NCBI GenBank assembly: GCA_902729315.2
Contig: LR746269.1
Coordinates: 4,480,001 to 4,544,000 of the forward strand
DNA length: 64,000 nt
Direction of reading: 5' to 3'
DNA from: Spirodela intermedia
Taxonomy: Eukaryota > Streptophyta > Magnoliopsida > Alismatales > Araceae
The stretch's first letter is position 1. Each line of letters opens with the position of its first letter. A model generated the notes under the pieces. The model saw nothing but the letters and a program-made list of their open reading frames with translations, was not told the DNA's origin and made no database searches. The translations under genes were made by a program, and so were the position numbers. Below are positions 49,401-63,500 of this stretch, piece by piece.

Positions 49401-51196
49401 TACGCAGTACGTTATAGAATTGAATGAAAGGGGAGATATTTAGGTTTTATGTTGCAATTAGAAGTCAATCATCATCTACTCTGGTAGTACTAGGAAGTGA
49501 CAGAGGGAAAAGAAACACTACACTTTTCAGAATGAACAACACAGAAGGCATGTTAAATCTGCTCTATTGGGTCTTTCATTTCCTTTGCTGTGATTATTTT
49601 CTTCCCTTGTGACTAATCGCGAAGAGTTTTGCTGTCCTTGATCTGCATGAACTGACATACGAATTCGGCGCAGGTTTCAGATTTTGAGGAACCTTGTACC
49701 GCTCACTGATCAGAAAAGGGACAAGGCATCATTTCTTCTAGAGGTGTCTGCTACTTTCTTTAGGATGGATGCTTTGATACAGAAATCACGGTTCAGATTT
49801 ATCATTTCGAACGATTTCTTTCTATCACAGGTCATCGAGTACATCCAGGTTCTCCAAGAGAAGGTTCAGAAGTATGAGTCACCATATCCGGGATGGAACC
49901 TGGACAATGTGAAGTTGATGCCATGGGTAATGGATTGAATGCTTTTTTCTCCCTAATTTGAGCATATTCGTATAGCTATGTGTGCATCATACATTATTTA
50001 CATTTGGCGTGCTCATTTATCCATGCGCATGGTGCTTTCTTATTACGTTAAGAGTTTCTTTCATCCAATCTTTGAGAGATTTCATGGGTGCGAGGGATGT
50101 CCATTACTCAATGTTTTTTTAACTCCTATCGGCGGTCAACTTGTAATTTTATTATTGCTGGGGGCTTCTGCCTCATGCAGTGGGAGTTCGAATTCGAGAG
50201 AAATCATCATCTACATTTCGGGAGATCTTGTTTATTTCTCCGGATTTTTCTGAACTATTTCAATGGGTCTTTACAAATAAATCAATTCCAAAACCTCCCG
50301 GGGGCCCCAGAAATCTCTGTTTTATTCTTTTTTTAATGGGATTGTGTAATGTGATCTTGATTCTCTCAGGCTCCCCATTTGGCACAGAAAAGCAGCCAAG
50401 CTCCTGCAGATGGTGTCGCCGACACTTCCCTTATAAAGAATGGCTCTCTCCCCCCCAGCGGGTTCATCTACCCCATCGATGGCACCCCCCCCGCCGCCAC
50501 CGCCGCCCCACTTGTGTCCGCCCCCGCCCCCATGCAGTACCCTCCCACCGCCGGTGGGCCCAGCAGCGGATTCTTCCACACTCAGCCTAGGATGGAGAAC
50601 TCCGGACAAGGTCAGGCCCAGTGGCCCAGATCATCATCTTCTACAGCCGACGGCCATGCCGGTGGTGCCGCCGATGTGTTCAACGGAAGAGACGACCTGG
50701 TGATCGACGAGGGCACCATTAACTTGTCCAGCGCCTACTCCGACGGGTCAGCCCCCTCGATAATTTTCGAATCGATGTGGTTTTCCCTTCAATTTTTAAA
50801 AGCAGCCATAAATAATATTTGGTGTGCGTCAGGCTGGTGAGCGCGTTGACGCTGGCGCTTCAGGGCTCGGGAGTGGACCTCTCCCAGGCCAGCATCTCCG
50901 TGCGGATCAACCTCGGGCGGCAGGCAGTCGGTCGGCAGGCCTCGAGCAGCAAGGTGACCAACCAACCATCGCCGCCCTGTCATTTCCCTGTCTTCGCCCA
51001 GAGAACAACGGAGGAGAAGGTTTCAAACGAAGTGTAGGTGATTAAGGAATGAATATGTTTGGTTGTGCAGGAGCCGGACGGGCCTTCTTCCAGCAACCAG
51101 GCGGCGGGGGGGCACTCGAGGGTCGCCAGCAGCGGCGAGGACTCCGAGCAGCAGCGCCCCAGCAAGAAGAATAGGAGGAGACCCGCGGCCAGCTAG
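46415..51196 (+). CDS. BIM1: BIM1-like bHLH transcription factor (BES1-interacting Myc-like)
   Basis: BIM proteins heterodimerise with BES1/BZR1 and bind E-boxes in brassinosteroid-response promoters. Eleven coding exons join in frame: 46415-46427, 46536-46616, 47334-47654, 48127-48196, 48331-48443, 48739-48865, 49674-49743, 49831-49926, 50370-50746, 50833-50953 and 51071-51196 (TAG). The product is 504 residues (Arabidopsis BIM1 is about 530). The N-terminus reads [16 protein letters not shown], the BIM1-type motif. An LQQWPSPSS segment and an acidic [10 protein letters not shown] patch precede the bHLH. The basic region [18 protein letters not shown] (about 225-242) has the H-E-R pattern for CACGTG recognition (His228, Glu232, Arg236). 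The HLH region continues to about residue 290. A conserved C-terminal block holds [10 protein letters not shown] and [20 protein letters not shown]. The first two exon assignments rest on motif and frame and are less certain than exons 5-11. Confidence 0.88.
46617..47333 (+). repeat. BIM1 intron 2 with internal direct repeats
   Basis: 'cgaacaccgccgcctgg' occurs at 46661 and 46830, 169 bases apart, each preceded by 'aaaatca'. 'ggcatttcggga' occurs twice near 46963 and 47017. The intron is C/T-rich. The long plus-strand frame 46394-46993 reads through it and is explained by composition. Confidence 0.55.
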
Positions 51197-51538
51197 CACA
51201 AGAAAGACCCCAACCATTCTTCTTCTTCTTTCTCCGGCAAGAGGGTGCCCGTGTACAGAGAGAGAGAGAGAGCGCCAAGAAAGGTCCGGGCAGGGTGGGG
51301 GTATTTATTCATTTATTCTATCGGGCGTTCGCCTCCCAAAGTCACATAGTGTGGGATGAATGATGCTTTTGGTCTCCGGATTCATTCATTTCTTTCCCGC
51401 GCGCCTCTTCATACGTATCGCTGCCGCTCAAAATCGTCATTGGGGAAAGACAGCGGCTTCTCGTCGCGGGGAAACTATACAACTATATATAGATAGTTTC
51501 ATCATCATACAGAGTTTCCCAACCATCGTCGTGTCTGG
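51197..51538. terminator. Convergent 3' ends of BIM1 and BIG
   Basis: Only 342 bases separate the two stop codons, so both 3' UTRs and polyadenylation sites must fit or overlap here. AT-rich patches at 51300-51320 (BIM1 side) and 51476-51510 (BIG side) are plausible polyadenylation regions. A short GA tract is at 51258-51272. Confidence 0.55.
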
Positions 51539-54500
51539 TCAATTCTTCTGCACGGCCGCGGCGACGAAGGCCTCGCAGTGAGGGTAGTCTCCGGCGGAGA
51601 GGACGTCCCCGAGGAGGCCCATGACGTCGAACGCCTCCTGCAGGCTCTCGGCGGAGGTCATGTCCTCGAGCCACGGCAGCAGCTCCTTGGAGAACCCCGC
51701 CATCTCCTTCACGTTCCCCAGCCGCTCCTTCATCGCCAGCTCCCACCTCTCCAAACCCCCGCCGCCGCTGCCCCCGTCCGCTGCTGCTGCTGCTACTGCT
51801 GTTGCTGCCGCTTCCCCTCCTCCCGCTCTGGGCGGCAGCTTGAAGAAGCACTGCAGCCGCTCGATCAGCCCCACGTAGACGAGGATCGGCTTGACGACGG
51901 CGAAGAGCTCGGCGGGGCGGCCGTGCACCTGCTGCTGCTGCGCGCAGGCGTGGTGCAGGCCGCGCTGCAGGAAGGTGACGCGGTGCCGGGACCAGTCCTC
52001 GTAGGACTCGGACAGCAGGGAGGCCACCATCATGAACTGCACCGTCTCCTCGGCGGCGGCGGCGGCGGCACGGACCCCTCCGGCAGGCGAAGTCACCGGC
52101 GGAGGCGCAGCCGCAGGTGCCGCCGGGGGGGTCAGATACGCCGCCACCGACCGGGCCAGAGTCCGGCGCTGCTGGCCGGAGGAGCTCCCCTGCTCCAGCA
52201 GGTGGGCGGCCATCTGCACCATGAAGGGCAGGAACCGCGCGTTGCTCTCCTTCCCTCCGCCCCTGCTGTCCGCGCTGAACGACGCCCCCGTCGCAAACCG
52301 CGCCAGCATCTACAAGAACAGAGCAAGGAAGAGCAGTCAGTCAGTCAGTCAGTCCAGTCAAACACACACCGGCGGAAGTGAAGAGGGAAGAGGACCAGGA
52401 GCGGCAATAGTGGGAGATATATATACCAGGACGATGTCGTAGGTGAGGAGGCGGAGGCGGCTGCCGTCGGCGCGGCCGAGGGCGGCGAGGTTCTCCCAGT
52501 GCTGGTCGACGTAGCGGAGGTACTGGGGGAGGGGGACGGAGGGGCCCCTGAGGGGGAAGACGCTGTTGCAGAGTGTCTCGTTGTTCCTCAGCGCCGCCCC
52601 CTCCCACTCCTTCTTGGGATTCTTCAGCGCCGCGTCCGCCCGCTTGGCCTCGTGGTGGCACTGGAAGTGGATCACGTTGAAGTGGCTCACCGTAGTGTAG
52701 ACGCAGTCCCCCCGCGCGCTCCCCGCGCCGAGGTTCACCCGCTTCGTGTACGAGTACACGCCCAGCGCGTCCCCCGGCCGCAGGGAGTACCCCTCCCGGC
52801 ACACCATGCACGCCAGCCCGTCCTCTTCCTCCTCCTCCACCTCCTCCAGCCCCTCGATGCTCGGCCGGGAAACCACTATCCGCTCCCCTCCGTCCGACGC
52901 CACCTCCTGCCGCATCCCCAGGCCCTGCGCATTTTTCCCAAGAAAAAAAAATAAAATTCACAACCAATGCCTTCTGAAGGTGTTTCGATATTCCTACACT
53001 CTGGTTCGGAATGGTAGATAATGGTGGGTAGGAAGAGTAGGGTGATTACCTGGAGGAGCTCCTGGCGCTTCCGCAGAGCCCGGCGCTTCATTTCGTCCCT
53101 GGTGGCGTGCCGCAGGCTGCGGACTTTCTCCCCGAGGAAGCCGTCGCCGGTGGTCTCCTTGTCGGAGAGAGTGTCCAGCAGGTTCTCGGCTCTTGCTCCA
53201 ATCTCGCTCTCCCCGGGGACCCCCTCTAGGGCATGGAGGAGAGGGAGGAGCCCAGCTTCGTCGATGCAGGCCTGCGTGGGCTGATGACCCCTGGAGATCC
53301 CCCTCAGCATGGAGAGGATCAAGGGGACGGAGGGCAGCTTCAGGCTCTGCGCCCACTCCGCCGACAGCTTGAAGCCGGCCATCGCCGCCCTTGTGGAGGG
53401 TGGGAAACTCTCCCTCAGGTGGCGGACGGCGGCGCCGGTGATGCCCTTGTGGAGGATGATGTCCTTGAGCCTCTCCCCACAGGAGCTCGTCTTGAGGGAC
53501 TCGGAGACCCTGACGAAGTCCTCCAGGGCGCTCCTCTGCTTCGCCGCCCGCAGGGCCATGCTCTCGTCCCGGGGGTTCTCCAGGTGCTCCCTCTGCAGGT
53601 GGTCGAAGCCGGACCAGTCCCTAAGATAAGGGTCGAAGTGCTGGATGAGGGCCTCCATGGCCGCGGGCTCCCCGTAGGTGAGGTAGGGGAGGATCCTCGC
53701 CACCATCTCGTCGTTGCGCTGCTGCTTGTGGGACTTTTTTGTGCCGGAGGGGTGGGAGAGCCGCTCCAGGAACATGAGCACGATCTTCTTGGCCTGCTCC
53801 TCCTCACCGGCGGCGCCGGCGGCGGCGGCGGCGGCCCTGAGCGCCGCCGTCTGGGTGATGCTGAGGTTGGTGTCGTTGGCTTCCATGGTGAGGTTCTCGA
53901 CGATGAGGAGGATACCCTCTGCGGGCTCCATGGCGTCCACGGCGAAGGCGCGCCTGGCGGTCTCAAGGAGCAGCCCCAGGGCACCTAGCTGCAGCAGCGC
54001 CCGCCGGTTCTCCCGGATCTTGCAGCAGTACATGAGCAGATTCAGGACAGAGCTCAGCTCCTCCTGGTTCGACTTCAGATCCTCCTCACTCAATCGCTGA
54101 TGCCACCAGCGGACAACACCAACAACAAATAACAAACAACATCAGAGCAGAACAAACAGTTTATTTAGATCGATTACAAAAGCATTTATTGTGGTTCAGA
54201 TCATTCTGGAAGGGAGAGAGAGAGAGGGAACCTGAATCATGCTCAAAATAACTTCGAGCCCACCGCATTCGCGGACAGCGCCTGCAATGGCGAACTCCAC
54301 CTCAGGATCCTGCGATTCCTCCCTGTCCTCCTCCAGCTCCTTGATCATGGGCTCGGTGGCTTCGCCATCCAAGCCCTGGGAGAAGAAATTGCGAGCGGTC
54401 AGATTGAAGCTTTCTAATATGAACTGGGACCCAAATTTTTTACTGATCATGGCTTCTCCAAAATGATCGGAAATGTCGATCTGAGGAGTAGCAGTTTGGC

Positions 54501-57500
54501 TGATTCTCGCAAACAAAGTTATTGGAATAAATGAAGTCAAAACTTAAAAACCGGAAGAAAATCCACGATATCACATGGAAAAAAATGAAGTCAAAACTTA
54601 AAAAAGCCGTTCTGTCTGATAGCCGCACGATAAAAGTGGAGATCATGGCTAGGGGGGATTCTACACCAGACCAGCTAAATCAAACGAGACGAACTGAACA
54701 TCTTTAGATGAATTATAAACAGTTCTGAGATATCTAATGACAAAATATAAAGTTTTAAAGAGAGGTGTTTAGATAGCCGCACAGTAAATCAAACCTGACG
54801 AACTGAACACCTTTGTGTCGAGTTTAATCTACCTGAAGCCGGTATGTGACTGTCATAGGCGGGCATTCGCTGCCGGATGTGATCCCAACAGAAGATAATA
54901 ATGCAGAGCCAGAAACAGCATTCTGTGACTGAGCGTATGACTTCTTCCACACCTGTTCATAGACCTGGGCGATGCTCAGATCAAGAGAAATTATATTCCC
55001 AGCTACGAGTAATTCCATGCCATAGTCGTCTTCGAGAAGACCCAGAAGGTCCAGCTGATTACAAATTTTGTTCTTGACATCTCTCATCAGCAAACCAATC
55101 TCGTTGCTGGAGTAGGGATTTTTCGTCATGGAACCCCTTATAAACTCCTCTTGAGTGTGCGACTTGTTGAGGTTCAAAAGGTAGACGGGTTCTGGCTTTG
55201 AAGGACAGATCACATTGCATAGCTGTTCCAAGATGAACTGTTGCAGGAAAAAAAATAATCGGAATTTGATTGCTTGATAAGAAAATTATGAACTTTGAAA
55301 GAAACAAATGAATCTGATCGAGCATTTCAATGTACTGAAATGCAAATGACAATAAAATGAACCGTGTAAGGGGGAAGGAGCTGGCGGAGCAAAATTCCAT
55401 CGTTAGAATGAATGTTGAGAAATGTGACGTATTACAAAGAAGAAGAATAAATATTATACAAGAATTGGCAGATGTGAAGTTTCAAAGAGAAAACAAGTCT
55501 GAGCATTTCATTTTGCGGACATTAGAGAACAAGGAAGAGGATGCACTGTAACATACCAGAGAAGTTCGTCCCTTCCGTTCCTTGGAGTGAATTTGAAGAC
55601 CAGATATACAAGCGCACGTAAAAAGCCGTTTATTTTCGGAGCTCTCAAGCAGAAAACCATCAAGAAGCTCCTTCAAGAGCCTGTTGCAGTCGCTTATCAG
55701 CTTCGTCTTCTGCAGGATCAAGCCCCGAATGACGAGGAGAGCCTCCAGAATTTGTGATATCAGCTCGGCACGCATAAATCTATAGCACGAATGATGAATC
55801 TTGTGAGGCAGAACGGCTAGAGATAAGATCAAAGTCAAAGAAAGAATTTGATAACTATCATACCTGACCCGTATGGTGGGGACCTCGAGAAACTTGCTCA
55901 GGAGCTCAACCAGTTTATGTAGTATGAATCCCTGGGATATGTCAATATTCAATCTTCTTTCCTGAGATTCAACGCTGCTGACTTCCTCTGTTATTAATCT
56001 ACAAAGTGTAGCCAAGCATCCCTTGGCAGTCAGGAACAGCCGTGCAGCTTCAGACTCTATCATCTTGAAGAACAACTCAAAATACTCTGCTGCACTATCA
56101 CCAACGGACAAGCTAGCCGGTAGCAGTGTCATCAGCAAGTTCAATAGTTGGAACTGCCGAGATGAATTCTCTGGGCAGAGCAAGGTAAAGAGAGCGCAGA
56201 CCTCCACCCTTATAGATTGCGAACAGGCACTGAGAATCAACTCCGATATCCAGGATCCGAGCTCAAAAGATGAGAAATCACTTTTCCCTGTTCTTCGGCA
56301 TGCAATCCGCTTCCACCTCAGAGCATACTTAAGAGCAAGGTAATCCTTCCTCGGTGGTTCCTGGCGAGACCTCTTAAAAGATTTAGCTGACTGCGAAAAT
56401 CTGTACTGCCTCCGCACAAAATCAAGGTACGAAGCCCCCCTTTCCCACTCAGAATAGCTCAACAGTGGGATATCCTGCCCATTCCCTCCATCCCAACTCT
56501 TTTCAGACAGCTCTGATGAGAGCTTACTCGAAGGCACAGATGAATCGACAGAAGGGTCATTCTTCGATTGCAGGCTACCGGATTTTCCCGTTTCTTCTTC
56601 TTTCTCTGACTTATCAGTTTTCGGAGGCGTGCATGCCTGAGATACGATCCTCAGGCAAGGAAGAATAACGTGCTCGGAAATCGCAGGATGCTTGGCCCCA
56701 AACTTAATAGAAGAGAACAGCAACTTAAAAGAAACGCGCAACCTTGCTTCCCAAGACTCGTCGACCAATGAACAGGTCTCTGACAGCAAGAATAGCTCCT
56801 CACGAGTTGCCTGCGAAATATCCATCGAACGATGATGCTCAAGACAGTACATGACTTTTTTCTGAATCAAATTGTTCAGCTCTGCAACTGCATTTGCGTC
56901 ACCCTCAGAGAAAGCACAGAGAACGGCCCTTGCTTGGGAACGGGCCGTCTTGGGGCCCTGATGTATGTTGTTTTCAAACAACTCTGACAAGACGCCCAAT
57001 CCAACAAGCTGTTTTCGACAGTTGGCATTTTTGGAGAGGACCTGTAGCAACTCCATACATTGTGTGGCAAATGTAGCGGCACAACCATAACAGTTGTTTG
57101 GCAACCTTGAGACTGCTAATCTGGAGGGAGGTACTGTTTTATCGGAGCCTTTCTGGTTCAGGTAGCTCATCAACACCTGACGAAGGCCTTGAAGCATCTG
57201 CACACTCTTGCTGACAGAATCAAAGGCACCTTTGCATTTCTCGCCGTACAAAACTCCGAGGAGAGCGATTTTCCGGTTGATCTTACATGACGGACCAGGC
57301 AAGGAGACCACCATCTGCTGGACGGTGTCCTTCTGTTGTGAGTCGATCTCATGTTCACCAATGCTCGATACAAGCTTAAGCAGGGGTTTCTTGAAGCCAA
57401 GAAGCTGCTGGTACCTCCGATGAGCATTTTCTGATTCTGATTCAATAGCTGCCAGCACTTTCTTCATGTCTTCATCGTTTTCAATGTCATCGAACACAAA

Positions 57501-60500
57501 ACTAGGTTTTGCCATAAAATTGAACTCAAAACGACCATACTTGCTGTACCCGCACTCATTGCAAAGGAAAGAATTCAAATTCTCATAGTTTATATTACGG
57601 CATTGTCTACACTGATATGCATTTTCATGACAGTGACTGCAGATGCCATGTTTATCAGTGACAGATCTGCTGCAACGAGGGCATTGCAAGGACTCGAGAG
57701 AGGAAGCTTGGAGACTTTCATAGAAAGAATCAAGCTCGATCATGAAATTGCAGGCTGTGATTGGAATCGGAAAATCAACCTTCAGCTCTGTCTGGTTGAA
57801 AGCCAGGTGGCAACTTTTGGCGCGCTTCCACATTGACCAATTGTTTTTCAATTCTGATAGATCAGCAACAGGTGTATTATTATAGTATAGGTTCAAAACT
57901 TTTACTGATCTAGACTTACGAGCGTCATGGACATTCATAGTCACAGTCTGAATAGTGTGGCTCCCAGTGCATTTCACTATTATCCGGTTATCAGTAAACT
58001 TTGTCTCGGATTTCAAACTTTCAAGCTTCATCCTGCTGTAAGGCACCTCAGGACAGCTACATGCAATACAAGGATCACTTTCCAGGTAGTAACCATCAAA
58101 TTCCACTAAACCACCTAGAGTGCTATATATACGTGAATTTGGATGATTAGCCAAGAGTTCATTCTGAGAATGAAGTGTTTCAAATATACAATTTATCACA
58201 TCCGGTGTAAGACACTGATTTATAACTTCTGCTTCATGTGGCTTCCCACTGCCATCAGGCACCTTTCCCAACAGCGAAATCAGCAGTTCAGTGTATTCCA
58301 CGGTGTTCTGTCCATACATTGGCAGAATTTTCACCTTCTCTAACAGAGCAGTAAGCAAAGTTTCCTGAAATGGTTTTTTCCCATGATGCCAAATTCCATA
58401 GAGGACACTTTTGGCTTCGGCACGCAGACTTGTTGAGTTCCACTCAAGTAAAAAGGAATCAATAAAACGCTGCAGAACAGAACCTTCTTTTGCATAGAAA
58501 ATACCAACAGCCTGCTCCATATCCAGATAAGACTTCTCTGAACCAGTTTCACTTCCATCATCCCCCTTTCTCTTCTTCTTTGAATCAGAGGACTGACTAC
58601 CCACTTTACTAGAGCCCGTTCCATCCTCGGCTTCTGCCTTCAGTGCAGCGGGAGAAGTGTCCTTGCCAGTGTAGAAGGCCAAAGTTAAAAGCTTAAGTGT
58701 CTGGATTACTGATTCTTCACCAAAACAGAAGATTCCATCCGTCAAAAAGGAGAGAATATCCCCATGTTTGATGCAATACTTTTGCCAATTCCGAGGTCTT
58801 GCTCCAGCTACTTCAGATATAGAAGACAAGCACTTGACCAGTTTAACACTTGTCTCATATGGGACAGGATTCTGGAAGCCACTGGACTTATTTACAAGTT
58901 TGTAAAGTTTTCTCACTTCATTTGAGAACTGCCAGGAATCTCTCACCTGATAGTATTGCGTTTTGCTCCCACACAAATGTAGTAGAAGTCTTCTAGCATA
59001 CCTCCGTACAAATGTCGTGTGTGGGTTGCAAATATAACCGCACAGAACATCTTGATACCCATCAAGTTTCAATTCCTTACCAGAAGAATTTCTGTGGGTT
59101 TTCTCCTTAACCAAACACTTGTCATGCTTTTCAGGTCTGACAAGACCATACACCAGGCGAAAAGTGTTCTCTAACAGCAACCTGTGGTAATCCATAAATA
59201 GATCTGATTTATGAGCTTTTGCATAAGAATCAGAGAAAAAAGGAGAGAAATTTCCAGCCGGAATCTCCTTTCTAATTGTTAAAAGGGATCCGCATCCTGA
59301 ATGAGTGGATAAGCCATGACTGTTATCAACACTACCACGTGAGGACTTAAACTCCCAGACGAGTTGCTGCAAAATGTCCATTAAATAGTTGACAAAAGCT
59401 TGTTGTCTCAAGGAAGAACAGGCACGGGTGAGCTGAGAAACAAATTCGTTTTTTTCTTGATCATCGCTGGAGCGAGAGAAAAAAGAGCTGTTTGATGGAA
59501 TGTGAAAAGAACCTTTTTCTTGTGTCTCGGCAACTGCAGCTGACTTCACTTGGGAGCTCTCACCGCCAGGTTGGTGCCAATTTCGAAGCATTAGAGTAAA
59601 GAACATGAATACGAGTATGGTAACTTCACCAAAACTTGTACGCCCCTTGACGACAAACGGCCTACTCAGTTTAATTTCATCTAATAACCATTTGACAACT
59701 TTTTCGAGATCCAAGTTTTCAGGTTGTGAGCTATCCATAAAAGGTCCACTGACAGCAGAGAACAGTCGATAAAACAACTGCATGATAGGAATACCTCGAA
59801 ACCCAGGAGTTGTCTCCATCCATCCTTTGAGCTCAGAAATTAACTGTTGGAGCAGCAGTGAGTTCACAGCTCTCTTTGATGCAGAAATTGAAACAAACCT
59901 CTGATCCTCGGGAGGAAAATCCCCAGATTCGATAGACTCTGATACATGAATAGAGGAAGGTGAGTTCTGCATATTGATATCTGTAGCAACCTGGATTAAG
60001 TTAGTATCACTGAGTTCATCCATTGCGAACAGGACTCCACGACCGTCACCTCCAACTGAATCGATCTCAATAGGAATTGCTGACATCGGGTGATCCTTAG
60101 AATGTGGTGGAGGGAGCTGATCTGCATCCAGAAGTTCATAGCAGGTCTCACATAAGTCAAAATCTGGACAAACATTACAGTGCCACCGACGCCTAAGTAT
60201 AGGGACTGTTGAACATCCATCGCAACAATATTGAACTGAAGATATATTAGCATCTTCTTCAATCATGACATGTGCATTCCCACCTGTTGCAGGAGATACA
60301 TCAGAAGGCACATTTGCTGCTGCAACATTCTCTCCAGCATCATCTGGAGCTAACATCATCTGCTTGGGAAATGGAACCTGAAGCAACCTTGATGATATAG
60401 CTAAACTGAAAAACAAAACATTAAAAAATAAAACGCAGAAGAAAGGGAGGAATAAGAATCTATAAAAAATCTAAGAACAGTAGCATGGAGAGGTCACAGT

Positions 60501-63500
60501 GGAATATAATAACCTGCTAGCAGTTTGAACCGTTTCATAGGGTGCAAAGAGCAGCTTCTTAAGTAACACAGCAGCAGCCGCAACGGAGCATCCAGAAGCA
60601 ACACTTCCATGCAAAGTAAGGCATTCCGCATAACAATAGATCAGATCCACAGATGGTATGACTATGTTGTTAACAGTTTGTGTATCTGGTCGCTCCAAGT
60701 CCAAAATTCCCCAGAGAACTTCCATTAATCCATCCACTACTTCAGAACCTAATCATATAGACACCATTGTCAGGGTATGTTGTAAATTAACAGCAAACTA
60801 CGAAATTGTGACAATGTTTTTTCTTTACAAATCAAATCTTTCACATGCTCCCACCCAGAGGCTCAACGATCGGAGCCCCTAAAGCTACTCTCAAGCTTTC
60901 AGAAAAGAAAGACGTACACAACATTCTGCACCCACTTTTCGTTCCTCAGTAGCATGATAAAAACCAACTTCGGAGAAAAGACTACAAAAAACTTAATCTT
61001 AAAGGTTCTCCACGGGGATAAGAATTTATTCAATATAAAACAAAAAAAATCAATTCAGTTTTTAAATATTTGGTATCCACATAGGATGTCTTAAAATTAA
61101 GCTCTTAAACTAAATGTCTGCTTATTCCATTCTGTATTCATCAATTTCATTCGGTTTAAATATCAGTTAACATTACTATTAGTACCTTGCCTCCTAAGAT
61201 GTAAGAACGGCATGGATCATGATTATGGTCCATCCTCAACATCGGTTTCTTCCCATTTGGAAATTGAAATTATTGGTTAAAGCATACCATGAGTTTCAAG
61301 AAACGAGACCATGTTAGATCTTCGATGTAAAGCAATTCTTGATACAGCACGCAATTGTGCCATGAATTCTTTTATCACCCAACCAGCTGCAGCACCTCCT
61401 ACACCAATTCTAGACCTCAATCTAGGCAAGGTGTTTATTACACCTAACAGGCGCATAGTATCCTTAACCTGCAAGAAAAAATAAAATTAGTATGAAATAG
61501 ATCCAAATGTAACCATAACAACAAACTAGTTACTAGAAGGACTGCATAATTACATGATGGTAAATTTCCCTCCTAGGGACAATGGACTTAAGAACATGGG
61601 AAGCAGCAGTCTGTAACAATGGCTCCCTGTCACTTTGAAATATTGTTTCCAGTAAATCCTTGCATTTGACTTTGCTAAGCTCCAGATTGGCTTCCTCAAC
61701 TTCTGAACAAGTCCATGACCTGCATGATGAGTATAACCTAGAAAGAAGATTGAGAGCATCCGCTAACACCTGCTCTTGAACAGAAGCAGCTTGCATTGTC
61801 TGGCATTTTTTTCGAACAGCTGTAATGCCATAATTAGCTCCGAGAGCATGGGTTTCCATATTTAGAACAGCCTCCATTTTCTGTTTCCAACCAAATTCAT
61901 CTTTAGACTGACCATATATCTCCAATGAATCTATTCTAGGTACTGAGGATCCATCAAAAGTTGGACCAATGGAGATTGTGAACTCCTCATCGGAAACAAG
62001 CGACTCAGAAGTCGTGAATGGAATATCATACCACGATCGCATGCCCTCATCCAACTTAATTACTCTTTGGAAGACTGTAATGTCGGCTGGGATAAGATTA
62101 ACTGAAATATTGCCCACTTGTACGCGAATACCAACCATTGTCACATCAGGATTTAGATTTGACACGGTAATCTGGTATGACAATTAAAGAAGGTCAATAA
62201 GTTAGAAACAGAAAGTTCATGCTAGCCAAGGGGAAGAAAACGGCATGATACAAGAAGCCATCTTAGAACGGATGAGAAAAACAAATTATGAAATAGTATC
62301 GCAGAACCCCAGTCAAATACGTTGTGTACCTTGAATCCTGAAGGGCTGGGACTCTCCAAGAATCCATCTTCAGACTGAAGTCTTTGCTTGGCACCTTCAG
62401 AATCATTATTTTTTATTGCATCTCCACTCAGCTTTATGTCACCTGTAATACAAATTGTTTTCTCGAAAAAATCCAGGGGAAAATCTGTGCTCATTCCAGC
62501 ATGAACTTTACTATTTAATATACCAGCCCCTAACTTCTTAGCTTTGTCCAAGTTCAGATTTCCCGTGACATCAGTACTAACAGGAACATGAGAGTAAATC
62601 TGGAGGCTGCCATCGTCTTGTAAAACAAGGCAATACGATTTGTCTTTCGATAAGGGCTTGTAAGCAGTGATCCCCACCAAAGGTAAAACTGGGCCTGATA
62701 CGTATCTCATGTTCTGTGCGACTAATTCACAATCTCCAAATGATATACTCAAAGCAGCATTAGATTTGATGCTTGAGAAGCAAACAAAAACTCCATTGTC
62801 AATAAGTAATTCTCTCCAATGATGCAGACCGGCTGGCCTAGTTTTGCCATCTTCCTCATCTTCATATATAGCTGACATCTCAGTAAATGACATTGCACTG
62901 GCATCGAGCCGCCCTATCAATGTAGTTCCGTCTTGATAGGACAAGAAAAGCAACCTATGCACTGGAGAGAAATATAATGAGTGACCTTTGGGTTGCACAT
63001 CTCTGCCCTGGACACGGATAACCTCATTCAATGGTTTCGCTCCAACATCTCCTTCCACGGACAACTCTAGTCTGAATAAGGATCCAAGTTCTGCTAAAAC
63101 AAGAATACAAAGTCTTCCCATAGAAACTGTAACAATTGAAGCATCTACAATCACATCATCTGTTAAAGTAAAATAGTGGACAGGACTAATATTATCCTGC
63201 GATAGGTCATATATCTTGACAAACATGTTGGTAACGACCAACAGATGAACCTGCGAACCAGGAACCCAATCCACACGCCGAATATAGCCATGCTGCAAAG
63301 CAAGCTCAATAGCAAGACGATCGGTGACGTCACCACGTGAATTCAAAGTAAGAACCTGGCATTCCTCGTACCCTGCAACAGCTAGGTAATTTTCTACAAT
63401 GGGATTGAATAGGAGATGAACTATTTCAAATCGAACAATATTCCTTGAAACAGGCTTCACACTGCTCTTATCTGCTGATACTGGGGCTACAGCGGGCTGT

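Noticed and set aside
51578-52381. 267-codon plus-strand frame opposite the last BIG exon
   Set aside because: Antisense shadow of the conserved BIG C-terminus, rich in His/Gln/Arg from complementary GC-rich codons.
53233-53988. 251-codon plus-strand frame opposite BIG
   Set aside because: Mirrors GC-rich BIG exons; the BIG reading on the minus strand is conserved and explains the sequence.
54376-54540. Upstream extension of the BIG exon frame ending at 54540
   Set aside because: The frame is open but an AG acceptor at 54376-54377 followed by [10 protein letters not shown] matches the family; the extension is intron.
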